From: Trematomus loennbergii
Lineage: Eukaryota > Chordata > Actinopteri > Perciformes > Nototheniidae
Assembly (NCBI GenBank): GCA_012861695.1
Contig: JAAOOA010001155.1
Coordinates: forward strand, 32,501-96,500
Direction: 5' to 3'
DNA: 64,000 nucleotides
The notes under the pieces were generated by a model. It made no database searches and was not told where the DNA came from. It saw nothing but the letters and a program-made list of their open reading frames with translations. Position numbers and translations under genes: made by a program. Shown piece by piece: positions 37,005-49,500 of this stretch (its first letter is position 1; the number at the start of each line of letters is the position of its first letter).

Positions 37005-37160
37005 TTTGTCAGATTATCCGTGAATGTGGATGCGTTGTTGAGCCGGTTTAACTGCGCGGGAAGGCAGTTTATTTACATCCGGTTAAATGTTACATGTCTG
37101 TTCCTTCTTCCGGTGGGATGAGAGGCTGCAGGGCGCCCTCTGCAGGTGAACACCGGTGTT
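37005..37160 (-). promoter_or_regulatory. pold3: pold3 promoter with E2F-like and ETS-like sites
   Basis: Just upstream of the ATG at 37004, GCGCGGGAA at 37054-37062 resembles an E2F site, expected for S-phase replication genes. At about 37107-37113 the minus strand reads ACCGGAAG, a strong ETS-type site common near vertebrate TATA-less starts. No TATA box is seen. Site matching only; binding is inferred. Confidence 0.45.
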
Positions 37161-37804
37161 GTGCTGTAGATTGAAGCGCATGGGGGACGTCATTTCAGTT
37201 ATTGGGCATTTCGTCTAGTTTTCTGAGCAGAAGAACCACATAAATGATTTACTTTCTCTCTATTGAATGATATATTTCCCATCAGATTAAACACCAAATG
37301 GCTGAAACATGATTGTGCATACATGCCAGGAGGCGCATTTTTCGTATTGGATATTTTTTAACGTTTTTAAGTGTAGGCCTACTCTGTTATTATTCCTCCT
37401 TCCTACAGAATAGATAATTAAATGATAAGATGTCCTATTTCATAAAACATTCTCTGTTGTTCAGTGACTGATTATAACCACGAAAAAAAGACAAGTAATG
37501 ATACAACATAATGATATAGTCAGACAGTCTGACACTGTCATTTCAAATCAAGCCTTAAAACTCATTTGTTCACACTGGCTTTTCTCACTTTAATTGTGTG
37601 TGTCTCTCCCCCCTCTCTCCCTGATTGTCTCCCTCAGGTGCAGCCTCTCCTCAGGTGCTCCCAATCCCCAATTAGGGCCTGCACAAAAGGCTGAGGAAGG
37701 CTTCAGTCTCTCTCTTCCTTCTCCTGCGCACTTCTGTGCAGCAGTGTAGTATTTTGTTGTCTATGTGGGACGTGCAACTTGTAGTGTTTTGGTTTACTGT
37801 TGTC

Positions 37805-40600
37805 TAGTGATGGCGAGATGAAGCCTTATGAAGCTTTGAAGCTTTCCAGCAAATAGGTTCACTAAAAGGTTCATCTCATGAGGCTTCATCATGGGCTTCA
37901 TGTGCACACAAGACCCCCTGTTGGTGAACAGATGTAAAACAGCCACATATTATTTGTAATCTTTGACATACTCAAAATACTGGAAATAATTATACAAAAG
38001 TGTAAAAGATGTCAAATGTATTTGTAATCCTGTATGAACAGAATTTTGCACCAGTAAGTGTCTTAAAATGACTGTATATAATAATAAAAACAATGTATCA
38101 ATATATCTTGTTATATAAATAAATGTAAATATCTGCTGCCTTCTATAAAGACAAAAGAAGCAATATATGTTCGAAAACTGGAAAAGAAGAAGGGTTTAAC
38201 TTTCCAGAGGGCAGTGAAAGTGCTTGTGATACATGGAACAATTTGATTGTTTTTTGTTTAAAAACAATATTTTTTCGACAGTTTTCGGGCTTTCAGGCGA
38301 TTTCTTTTCTTTGATTCAACGTCTCCTGCCTTTGAAAACACCCTTTTCACACGGGACTGAGGAAGCAGGTGCATGTGCACAAAAAAGTAACTGCAAGTTT
38401 ATACAGGTTTGGATACACATGTTTTTGTGTCTGCCAGTAGTTCAGAGGGTCCTCCAAGCGTCCGATATTTGGTTCGGCCAGGTACCGCTGGACTTCAACA
38501 GTTGCGTCAGCTGTCGCATTCTTGGTCTTCCTGGACAGCTTTACAGTCTGATCCAATTTATGCCAGAGTTTGTTTCCTGAAAAGTATACACAGAGAGTGT
38601 CAGTGGATGTAGTAATTACTTCAAATTGCTTTAAAATAACCTGGGGTTTCTTGTTCAGCAGGTTGAGATGTGGATGGTTTTTCTTGGGGCACGGCTTCAG
38701 GTTTTCGGATTAGTGCACCACATTCAGGCCCCGGCTCCACGAGGACAAATACGGGTTGAATCCGCATATTTCTCATGCGTATAGCCCTCTAAACTCGACG
38801 ACGCCGTAAGGGAAACGTAGAAACAGACCCGCAAACGACAACGGGTCCAAAGGTGGATAGATCTGGGAACGGAGCGCTCTGGGGGGTCCAACGGGGCCGT
38901 GGAGTCGCCTATACGGTCATTCGTTTTCATAGCCCCGCCTCTCCCCACCAGATTCAGATTCAGATTATTTATCTTTATCTCGATATGAACATAAACGCGA
39001 GTGAAGTCTAATCTGACAGGACGGAGACACGCAGCTCCTCCGGCTGTGAAGCAGCGGGAGCAAAACACACACTTCAAGTCAGATCACCACCCTTAGCTAT
39101 TTTAATTACCTCTCAAACTACCTAAACTAGTTATAAATATGTTTATTTTTACTGTCGGGTTTACTTACTGGATCAGCTGCTGCATGAGGAAGCATGAAGA
39201 TTTAAACTTTAACACACATTGACCGGCGAAAAACTCTGCGCGGTTCCCTCCGCGGAGAAAAAACAGAAGTGCAGCCATGACAACCATTCTTCTTCGCTGC
39301 TTTTGTGGAGGAAGTTGCTGCTTTTGTGGAGGAAGTTACAGCGCCACGTACAGGTTCGGCATATGTACTGCAGCTTTTCCAGCGGTTGGATGTAAACGGA
39401 GCCGTCTCGTGGAGCTTGACACAATCCGGTGTATATTGCGTGGGGACGGAAGGTTTTTTGCGGTTGCATTTGCGTTACTCCGATGCGTTTTGCCGTATTT
39501 GTCCTCATGGAGCCGGGGCCTTAGTCACAAGCCTTTTTGTGGCTTCTGCAGCTTTTAAAGGGCTAACAAATCCGATCAGTTTGAACCTAGGGTCCAGTAG
39601 CGTTGCCAATGACATGAGGCTCATTGATTGGAGTGTGTGGAGCCTCTCTCTTAGCTGCCTTAATATATGTTCTCCCATTTCTTTGGCCACTGCTACTGCG
39701 GTCTTTGCCATCTCCTCTTGAAGCATTTGCTCCAGCATTTTGAGGAGGGGCACAACCTTGGAACCAGATACATTTTTCTCCTCAGAAAGCTCAATTGAGT
39801 GCAGACAGCAGAGAGAGGCACCCACTTATGGTGGTGAACTCAGCAGAGGTCAGTGTGGTGATTTCCGTGTTCAAACTGGCTAATGCCGCACCAACTGGTT
39901 CTCTGAGGTCCACCAGACGTTGCAGCATGTGATATGTGCTGTTCCAGCGGCTCTCCACGTCTTGCAGGAGCTTCAGTGTGGGCCTCCCAATTGCTTTTGC
40001 ACCGATACAAGCTTCTCCTTTAAAATAAAATGAAAGATGTATTTAATTGTCAAATAGCAGTAACATAAACATAGCATTATTATTATTATTCATTACTAAC
40101 CAATGTAAGAAAGGTCAAAGCACATACCTTAGCAAGGGTGCTGATCCTGAAATGTCCCACCAGTTTTCTTGCCTTGGCCCGAATATCACACAGCACAGGA
40201 GTCATATCAAGAGATTTGTTGACAATCAAATTCAGTGTATGTGCAATGCATATTGCATGACGTAGCTTTAATTGTTTGCCACAGGAAATCATATTGGCTG
40301 CACCATCCGTCACAAGGCAAGTGACCTTGTCTGGGATTTCCATTCCTCCATGAGGGAGGCTTTCACTCTGGCCAGGTTTTCAGCAGTGTGTGTTTGGAGG
40401 AATTGTTGCACTCTTACAACACAGAATTAAGACATGTGTTATCGTCAACAAAGTGGCAGGTTACAGCCAGATGGGCATCCATATTGATGGACGTCCACAT
40501 TCAGACTCACGCAGCCACCTTCTGCATTTCAGCTAAGGCCCTGTTCCTTTCTAGAACATACTTGGCCTCCACCATAGCCTTAACAGCCTATAAAAAAAAT
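37805..40600 (-). pseudogene. hAT transposase relic, ZBED-like, interrupted
   Basis: Minus-strand fragments in order: AVKAMVEAKYVLERN (near 40580); WTSINMDAHLAVTCHFVDD (near 40480); TAENLARVKASLMEEWEIPD and KVTCLVTDGAANM (40300-40380); RHAICIAHTLNLIVNKSLD; then DVESRWNSTYHMLQRLVDLR (39900-39970); LEQMLQEEMAKTAVAVAKEM and SMSLATLLDPRFKLIGF; and the C-terminal dimerisation part EDPLNYWQTQKHVYPNLYKL and VFSKAGDVESKKRNRLKA (38240-38500). The left end TAGTGATGGCGAGATGAAGC at 37805 may be the terminus. GT/AG-like sites after ISTLAK suggest an intron. Stops and frame changes make it dead. A MITE splits it at 38727-39520. Confidence 0.85.
38727..39520. mobile_element. MITE inserted into the hAT transposase relic
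   Basis: Inverted ends GGCCCCGGCTCCACGAGGAC at 38727 and its near complement ending at 39520. It separates the transposase residues RLVT from CGALIRKPEA. Its interior contains a block (39055-39188) similar to the hAT first-intron block elsewhere in the window, and GGCATATGTACTGCAGC (near 39360), also found in family A MITEs. Confidence 0.8.
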
Positions 40601-40845
40601 AAAAAAAGGTTTTTAAATCTACACTAAAAACACACTTCTTCTCTCTGGCCTTCTAGTTAGAGCGGAGCACGACTCCTGACTTTTCCTTGTGTTTATATAT
40701 ATATATCTGTTGTAATTTATTGTCTTTTACTGTGATTGTAGTAATGTGTTTTTATTACATGTACAGCACTTTGGCTCGACCAAAAAAAATCGCTTTTAAA
40801 TGTGCTTTATAAATAAAACTTGATTTGATTTGATATAAGAGGGGA
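40600..40845 (+). mobile_element. LINE 3' tail with TGATT repeats
   Basis: GTACAGCACTTTGGCTCGAC, then GTGCTTTATAAATAAAACTT and a TGATT repeat. An inverted shorter copy of the same tail lies at 41196-41275. Confidence 0.6.
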
Positions 40846-40964
40846 AATCACTGGTTAATTGTCAAATGCCATGAAAAAATAAACAATGTTGCTCTATACA
40901 TGAAGTCTTACACACCTGCCGTGGGGATGACATAGTTTGGATCCAATAAGGATCCCTTATATGT

Positions 40965-41578
40965 TGTTACGTCCCAATCAAAAGTTTATAAGGAATGTAA
41001 CAATGGGGGCTCGTCCAAGATCTTTGAGAAAAGGAGTGAGTAGTTGATTTTGTTTGTTGTATAGTGTTGAGATTGTCTTGGTGAGTATTGGTGTGTAGAA
41101 GCGGAGCATTGGCTGGAGTCTCTTGCTGTTGAGAAGCTTCCTCAGTTTAGATAGGGGGGGTGTCTAGCTGGGCTGAATCAGTCCTTCCTACAGGCAAATC
41201 AAATCAAATCAAGTTTTATTTATATAGCACATTTATAAACGATTTTTGGTCGAGCCAAAGTGCTGTACAAATAATGTTAAGAGGCACCCATTTATTATTT
41301 TGCCTTTTTTATTTTCGGGTAATCCTGGGTGGGGATTCAGTCCCTGTCGGAGGCAGGTGTTTCAGGGTTTCGGCCGCTGATGTTTGCCTTTAAAGTCATT
41401 ATCTTTGAAACGCACAAAATATGTCTTCATAACAATTAAAGTTAAAGCAAAAAACGCATATATATATGTTATCTTTATGACGGGTACTGCTTCTGATAAT
41501 GGAACAGAGCATGAATTAACACGAAGTCTCTGCTCACCTTTGTATTATACCATTCATCCTCAGACCAATAATCTGTAG
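40965..41578 (+). mobile_element. LTR-retroelement remnant with proline-tRNA-type primer site
   Basis: TGTTACGTCCC at 40965 to GTAACA at 40997-41002 looks like a shrunken LTR. TGGGGGCTCGTCCAAGAT at 41004-41021 resembles the tRNA-Pro primer-binding site with two changes. Further on, the plus strand reads SDNGTEHELTRSLC and IHPQTNNL (41490-41576), typical of Gypsy-type integrases. A LINE tail interrupts it. Degenerate; not coding. Confidence 0.5.
41196..41275 (-). mobile_element. LINE 3' tail, inverted copy
   Basis: AATCAAATCAAATCAAG followed by TATATAGCACATTTATAAAC and GGTCGAGCCAAAGTGCTGTA, complementary to 40740-40830. Confidence 0.6.
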
Positions 41579-41689
41579 AATTTCACAGACCCGGGTATTG
41601 ATCTGAAAATTGGTGGAATAAAACATGAAATTAATTCCTCAATTCAAAATAAATTAAGTGAACATAGATTCTTCATGATGGATGTAAAG

Positions 41690-42590
41690 CCACTATTAAA
41701 AAACACTCGACACATTCTCTGCCTTGATCTGTGAGGATTCTTTTTGGCGCTTCAAATTGATGCAAAATGTTAAGAATGCACCCGGTTTCTTCCTCTGCCG
41801 ATTTGGTCTTGAGGGGTATGCCTGTGGCCCTTTGGTCATGTAATCAGTCATCACACAGACATACTGGTACCCATCTTTTATCATTGCCAGCTTCCCAATC
41901 AAATCCATCCCGACAAGTTTGAAGGGTGGTGTGACCTACCAGAGACACAAATGTTAAGAGCATGAAGTATTCTATTTGCAGAGGTTAACTCGAGGGTATG
42001 ATAATTCGTCACTAATATGTTAGAGGATCCTTTATAATCATCCTATCGAGCTTACATACTTCAAATTAATAATGTGTAGGTCTTATTTTTAACAAAATAT
42101 ACATACCTTGATTGGGGTGAACTCCACCGCCTGTTTTATCACAACGGCACTGGCCTGGCATTCAGCACATTGAGCCACCTCAATGCAGGAAAATAGTAAT
42201 GTTATCATATAATTTAAATAGTTCTTAGTGAGTATCCTTGATGTCGTGTCTGAATTTGTTGTCTTAACATAACAATTTAAGGGGAAAGAAGTTCAACATA
42301 AGCATAAATTCCTCTTATATTTATTGTCATTGTACAGTTGTTAATGCTCCAAAGGCCACCATCAGGCATTATTAAGTGTAACAGATGTATGTGGACTGAA
42401 GTACTTTGTGGATATGAGAAGAGCTCACCCATTGATCTTTGTCTCTGCACATTCCGGGTCAGAGAAAACGTTTGGAGATGGCATGTCTGGATTGTTTTTG
42501 GCCTCTGTGGAGCTGGCATGAAAGTCGATGAAGAGTCTGTCCGCTTCCTCGGAACCACAGACCACTTTAACTTTCTGGGATTTGCCTGTT
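41690..42590 (-). pseudogene. GIN/Gypsy-type integrase fragment with exon-like blocks
   Basis: Three blocks on the minus strand. 42429-42587: GKSQKVKVVCGSEEADRLF, after an AG and ending in GTGAGC. About 42103-42171: VAQCAECQASAVVIKQAVEF then TPIK and GTATGT, preceded by AG; CxxC belongs to the integrase zinc finger. About 41700-41935: VTPPFKLVGMDLIGKLAMIK, YVCVMTDYMTK and RILTDQGRE, carrying two of the three catalytic acidic residues. The break between TPIK and VTPPF sits where, as I recall, GIN1-like genes have an intron. A frame change near 41811-41816 and a Trp to Gly change in TKGPQAY suggest decay or sequence error. Confidence 0.65.
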
Positions 42591-42619
42591 TTCAAAAACA
42601 AATATCCGCCTGTTAAAAT

Positions 42620-44465
42620 CAACACAGATTAGTTATTGTATTTTTGTGTTAAAAAGAAAATGCAGATGTGTAGACAGTGTGACTCTATTCAGCTCATTCA
42701 AGTTGGAGAATATGAATATATTTTTAATTTCCGTTAAAAAAAAAACTTTATTGCACTAAACACATTTATATGCATTGTAATCTTATAATGTGGAAATTAA
42801 TAAACAACTGTGAACATAGTACAGTTGAACTGCAGTTCAACTTTGTTTGTATTTATATTGAAAAAACAATTATTCAATAAAAAACAATCGTTTATGTAGG
42901 CTACGGTTTACATTTCTCACCTTCGGTGTCATACTTCATGGATCGTCGTCGTATTACATTTTTACGAGTTTTCGAGGCACCCTCGGGATACTCGCCTTTT
43001 TTTTAATAATTAACTCATTCTAAATGGATTTCTGGATCCATGTCTACGTGAGAAATTCGGTTAAAAAGTTAAAACTTTCCTGTAATGCAAGCAGAAAAAG
43101 TCCGATACTTGTGTCAAGGGAAAGCAAGACTAAATACACAGAGGTAATCACAAGACAAGACAAGACACAGCTGGAGAGGGGAGGGGGAACACAGGCAGCA
43201 GGTGAACACAATCACACAATCACACAGGAGGGAAAACACAGAGACGGGAAGCAAATTCAGACATGAGACAGGGCGTGAACAACTTCAAAGTAAAACAGGA
43301 AACAGACTGACTGTGATTATTATACATCCATGACTGTGACAGTTCAAAATAAAACAGAACACAAACAGATCATGACAGACACGTATTTTTTAGTGATGAA
43401 ATACGTATATTTGTGAACAAAACTATCAAATGTCAAGTCTTAGCAGGTGGCACCAACTCAAATACTTACTCAAAGACTTGTACAGATGAAAATCTTTCAT
43501 GAAACATCTATTTTAACACGAAATGGACAATATTTTCTTTTTCTTCTATTACTTTTCTTTCAAAATGCTTACATTTGTTAAACACTGGAAGATCCTCACA
43601 GTAATGGGACCTTCAATCAGAAAGTCTCCTATTTTGAATTTGTTGCATAACTCCCCATATCTCCTCTCATACTTTATACAGTTGCCCTCTTATAAAGACA
43701 TTTGAATTACCTCCAAAAATACTTTGAGCATGTCACGTAACTTTAAATGAACTGGTACAACTCTTGCTAATAGCAAATACATTGAGATCTATATGATGGA
43801 GTATCAATCGTTTGAACCTTGACATTTTTTACCGTTTTTCTGAAAAGTGTCTGTCAACGCAATCTGTGTCTTTTGAAGAAAAAATAATGACAATGCTACT
43901 GGAAGTTCATAAATTGGTTAATCATTAATAACCACTGCTTTTAAATGGTATTCATTGGGAAAAGCGGTGCAGCAGAAAGCACTAATACATGGAGAGAAAT
44001 AGACTCCTCTGTATGCTGCAGGAAGATATCCGCTGCAGTTGTTAGTGCATAACAACACGGTCAATATACATTTTGAATTTTAAAGGGCAGCTGTGACAGA
44101 GATGTTCAGGATGTGATATATGAAACCTTCGCTGACCTCATCATCAATTGTACATTTTCCAGACAAATCTCTGATCAACATGAGGGCAGCTTCCCCCCAG
44201 CTCCACTGCTCGTCATCATCGGTCTGCATCGGCTGAGGCTCATTATGAGATGGAAATGAGGCTAGTGAAACTGCTCATACATCACTTGTTAGGATACATC
44301 TTTTTCAGTAGAGTATAGACATATGATGATGAGCAGAGGCATACATATTGATGTTGTGCATGATGTTCTTTTACAAACTAGAGTCGATTTATTCTTATAG
44401 AAAACGGTAAATCAAAAAAGTTAGAAGCAGTATTTTTAAATGACTAACAACAATCGGAGTGGTTT
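42620..44465. other. AT-rich stretch without a recognised gene
   Basis: No exon, SINE or clean transposon seen. 43140-43380 has ACAAGACAAGACACAG and other repeat-like A/C-rich sequence suggestive of an old retroelement, unassigned. Confidence 0.35.
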
Positions 44466-47400
44466 TCAAAGAGCACTATGCTGATGTTCAAGTGTATATC
44501 AGTATGTAGTGTCTCTACTTTAAAGAGTCCTCTCCTGCTGATGTTCAAGTGTATATCAGTATGTAGTGTCTCTACTTTAAAGAGTCCTCTCCTGCTGATG
44601 TTCTGGTGTATATCAGTATGTAGTGTCTCTACTTTAAAGAGTCCTCTCTGCTGATGTTCAGGTGTATATCAGTATGTAGTGTCTCTACTTTAAAGAGTCC
44701 TCTCCTGCTGATGTTCAAGTGTATATCAGTATTAGTGTCTCTACTTTAAAGAGTCCTCTCCTGCTGATGTTCAGGTGTATATCAGTATGTAGTGTCTCTA
44801 CTTTAAAGAGTCCTCTCCTGCTGATGTTCTGGTGTATATCAGTATGTAGTGTCTCTACTTTAAAGAGTCCTCTCCTGCTGATGTTCAGGTGTATATCAGT
44901 ATGTAGTGTCTCTACTTTAAAGAGTCCTCTCCTGCTGATGTTCAAGTGTATATCAGTATGTAGTGTCTCTACTTTAAAGAGTCCTCTCCTGCTGATGTTC
45001 AGGTGTATATCAGTATGTAGTGTCTCTACTTTAAAGAGTCCTCTCCTGCTGATGTTCAGGTGTATATCAGTATGTAGTGTCTCTACTTTAAAGAGTCCTC
45101 TCCTGCTGATGTTCAGGTGTATATCAGTATGTAGTGTCTCTACTTTAAAGAGTCCTCTCCTGCTGATGTTCAGGTGTATATCAGTATGTAGTGTCTCTAC
45201 TTTAAAGAGTCCTCTCCTGCTGATGTTCAGGTGTATATCAGTGTAGTGTCTACTTTAAAGAGTCCTCTCCTGCTGATGTTCAGGAGAATATCAGTATGTA
45301 GTGTCTCTACTTTAAAGAGTCCTCTCCTGCTGATGTTCAGGTGAATATCAGTATGTAGTGTCTCTACTTTAAAGAGTCCTCTCCTGCTGATGTTCAGGTG
45401 AATATCAGTATGTAGTGTCTCTACTTTAAAGAGTCCTCTCCTGTGATGTTCAGGTGTATATCAGTATGTAGTGTCTCTACTTTAAAGAGTCCTCTCCTGC
45501 TGATGTTCAGGTGTATATCAGTATGTAGTGTCTCTACTTTAAAGAGTCCTCTCCTGCTGATGTTCAGGTGTATATCAGTATGTAGTGTCTCTACTTTAAA
45601 GAGTCCTCTCCTGCTGATGTTCAGGTGTATATCAGTATGTAGTGTCTCTACTTTAAAGAGTCCTCTCCTGCTGATGTTCAGGTGTATATCAGTGTGTAGT
45701 GTCTCTACTTTAAAGAGTCCTCTCCTGCTGATGTTCAGGTGTATATCAGTATGTAGTGTCTCTACTTTAAAGAGTCCTCTCCTGCTGATGTTCAGGTGTA
45801 TATCAGTATGTAGTGTCTCTACTTTAAAGAGTCCTCTCCTGCTGATGTTCAGGTATATCAGTATGTAGTGTCTCTACTTTAAAGAGTCCTCTCCTGCTGA
45901 TGTTCAGATGTATATCAGTATGTAGTGTCTCTACTTTAAAGAGTCCTCTCCTGCTGATGTTCAGGTGTATATCAGTATGTAGTGTCTCTACTTTAAAGAG
46001 TCCTCTCCTGCTGATGTTCAGGTTCATATCAGTATGTAGTGTCTCTACTTTAAAGAGTCCTCTCCTGCTGATGTTCAGGTGTATATCAGTATGTAGTGTC
46101 TCTACTTTAAAGAGTCCTCTCATGCTGATGTTCAGGTGTATATCAGTATGTAGTGTCTCTACTTTAAAGAGTCCTCTCCTGCTGATGTTCAGGTGTATAT
46201 CAGTATGTAGTGTCTCTACTTTAAAGAATCCTCTCCTGCTGATTCAGGTGTATATCAGTATGTAGTGTCTCTACTTTAAAGAGTCCTCTCCTGCTGATGT
46301 TCAGGTGTATATCAGTATGTAGTGTCTCTACTTTAAAGAGTCCTCTCCTGCTGATGTTCAGATGTATATCAGTATGTAGTGTCTCTACTTTAAAGAGTCC
46401 TCTCATGCTGATGTTCAGGTGTATATCAGTATGTAGTGTCTCTACTTTAAAGAGTCCTCTCCTGCTGATGTTCAGGTGTATATCAGTATGTAGTGTCTCT
46501 ACTTTAAAGAGTCCTCTCTGCTGATGTTCAGGTGTATATCAGTATGTAGTGTCTTACTTTAAAGAGTCCTCTCCTGCTGATGTTCAGGTGTATATCAGTA
46601 TGTAGTATCTCTACTTTAAAGAGTCCTCTCCTGCTGATGTTCAGTGTATATCAGTATGTAGTGTATCTACTTTAAAGAGTCCTCTCCTGCTGATGTTCAG
46701 GTGTATATCAGTATGTAGTGTCTCTACTTTAAAGAGTCCTCTCTGCTGATGTTCTGGTGTATATCAGTATGTAGTGTCTCTACTTTAAAGAGTCCTCTCC
46801 TGCTGATGTTCAGGTGTATATCAGTATGTAGTGTCTCTACTTTAAAGAGTCCTCTCCTGCTGATGTTCAAGTGTATATCAGTATGTAGTGTTCTACTTTA
46901 AAGAGTCCTCTCCTGCTGATGTCAGGTGAATATCAGTATGTAGTGTCTCTACTTTAAAGAGTCCTCTCCTGCTGATGTTCAGGTGAATATCAGTATGTAG
47001 TGTCTCTACTTTAAAGAGTCCTCTTCTGCTGATGTTCAGGTGTATATCAGTATGTAGTGTCTCTACTTTAAAGAATCCTCTCCTGCTGATGTTCAGGTGT
47101 ATATCAGTATGTAGTGTCTCTACTTTAAAGAGTCCTCTCCTGCTGATGTTCAGGTGTATATCAGTATGTAGTGTCTCTACTTTAAAGAGTCCTCTCCTGC
47201 TGATGTTCAGATGTATATCAGTATGTAGTGTCTCTACTTTAAAGAGTCCTCTCATGCTGATGTTCAGGTGTATATCAGTATGTAGTGTCTCTACTTTAAA
47301 GAGTCCTCTCCTGCTGATGTTCAGGTGTATATCAGTATGTAGTGTCTCTACTTTAAAGAGTCCTCTCCTGCTGATGTTCAGGTGTATATCAGTATGTAGT

Positions 47401-49500
47401 GTCTCTACTTTAAAGAGTCCTCTCCTGCTGATGTTCAGGTGTATATCAGTATGTAGTATCTCTACTTTAAAGAGTCCTCTCCTGCTGATGTTCAGGTGTA
47501 TATCAGTATGTAGTGTCTCTACTTTAAAGAGTCCTCTCCTGCTGATGTTCAGGTGTATATCAGTGTGTAGTGTCTCTACTTAAGAGTCCTCTCCTGCTGA
47601 TGTTCAGGTGAATATCAGTATGTAGTGTCTCTACTTTAAAGAGTCCTCTCCTGCTGATGTTCAGGTGAATATCAGTATGTAGTGTCTCTACTTTAAAGAG
47701 TCCTCTCCTGCTGATGTTCAGGTGAATATCAGTATGTAGTGTCTCTACTTTAAAGAGTCCTCTCCTGCTGATGTTCAGGTGTATATCAGTATGTAGTGTC
47801 TCTACTTTAAAGAGTCCTCTCCTGCTGATGTTCAGGTGTATATCAGTATGTAGTGTCTCTACTTTAAAGAGTCCTCTCCTGCTGATGTTCAGGTGTATAT
47901 CAGTATGTAGTGTCTCTACTTTAAAGAGTCCTCTCCTGCTGATGTTCAGGTGTATATCAGTATGTAGTGTCTCTACTTTAAAGAGTCCTCTCCTGCTGAT
48001 GTTCAGGTGTATATCAGTGTGTAGTGTCTCTACTTTAAAGAGTCCTCTCCTGCTGATGTTCAGGTGTATATCAGTATGTAGTGTCTCTACTTTAAAGAGT
48101 CCTCTCCTGCTGATGTTCAGGTGTATATCAGTATGTAGTGTCTCTACTTTAAAGAGTCCTCTCCTGCTGATGTTCAGGTGTATATCAGTATGTAGTGTCT
48201 CTACTTTAAAGAGTCCTCTCCTGCTGATGTTCAGATGTATATCAGTATGTAGTGTCTCTACTTTAAAGAGTCCTCTCCTGCTGATGTTCAGATGTATATC
48301 AGTATGTAGTGTCTCTACTTTAAAGAGTCCTCTCCTGCTGATTCAGGTGTATATCAGTATGTAGTGTCTCTACTTTAAAGAGTCCTCTCTGCTGATGTTC
48401 AGGTTCATATCAGTATGTAGTGTCTCTACTTTAAAGAGTCCTCTCCTGCTGATGTTCAGGTGTATATCAGTATGTAGTGTCTCTACTTTAAAGAGTCCTC
48501 TTCTGCTGATGTTCAGGTGTATATCAGTATGTAGTGTCTCTACTTTAAAGAATCCTCTCCTGCTGATGTTCAGGTGTATATCAGTATGTAGTGTCTCTAC
48601 TTTAAAGAGTCCTCTCCTGCTGATGTTCAGGTGTATATCAGTATGTAGTGTCTCTACTTTAAAGAGTCCTCTCCTGCTGATGTTCAGATGTATATCAGTA
48701 TGTAGTGTCTCTACTTTAAAGAGTCCTCTCAGCTGATGTTCAGGTGTATATCAGTATGTAGTGTCTCTACTTAAAGAGTCCTCTCCTGCTGATGTTCAGG
48801 TGTATATCAGTATGTAGTGTCTCTACTTTAAAGAGTCCTCTCCTTGCTGATGTTCAGGTATATCAGAGTATGTAGTGTCTCTACTTTAAAGAGTCCTCTT
48901 GCTGATGTTCAGTGTATATCAGTATGTAGTATCTCTACTTTAAAGAGTCCTCTCTGCTGATGTTCAGGTGTATATCAGTATGTAGTGTCTCTACTTTAAA
49001 GAGTCCTCTATGCTGATGTTCAGGTTCATATCAGTATGTAGTGTATCTACTTTAAAGAGTCCTCTCCTGCTGATGTTCAGGTGTATATCAGTATGTAGTG
49101 TCTCTACTTTAAAGAGTCCTCTCCTGCTGATGTTCAGGTGTATATCAGTATGTAGTATCTCTACTTTAAAGAGTCCTCTCCTGCTGATGTTCAGGTGTAT
49201 ATCAGTATGTAGTGTCTCTACTTAAAGAGTCCTCTCCTGCTGATGTTCAGGTGTATATCAGTATGTAGTGTCTCTCTAAAGAGTCCTCTCCTGCTGATGT
49301 TCAGGTGTATATCAGTATGTAGTGTCTCTATTAAAGAGTCTCTCCTGCTGATGTTCAGGTGTATATCAGTATGTAGTGTCTCTACTTTAAAGAGTCCTCT
49401 CCTGCTGATGTTCAGGTGTATATCAGTATGTAGTGTCTCTACTTTAAAGAGTCCTCTCCTGCTGATGTTCAGGTGTATATCAGTATGTAGTGTCTCTACT
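44466..49500. repeat. 57-bp minisatellite, about 88 copies
   Basis: Tandem unit of 57 bases with core GGTGTATATCAGTATGTAGT, then GTCTCTACTTTAAAGAGTCC and TCTCCTGCTGATGTTCA. Most units differ by 0-3 bases; some lose 1-3 bases. Compared with family B MITEs (60778-61186), the unit equals the MITE left end: TTAA, terminal repeat, and the next 40-odd bases. At 49498 the array runs directly into the rest of a family B element (GGGACATGTCTCCATGC). Because 57 is divisible by 3, long open frames occur on both strands, but they are repeat artefacts. Confidence 0.95.

Noticed and set aside
44719..48736. Long open frames of up to 197 codons in the minisatellite as protein genes
   Set aside because: They result from a unit length divisible by three. 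Frames exist on both strands and shift at unit indels.
44466..49500. Regular repeats resembling a CRISPR array
   Set aside because: The units are contiguous with no unique spacers, the genome is vertebrate, and the unit derives from a MITE end.
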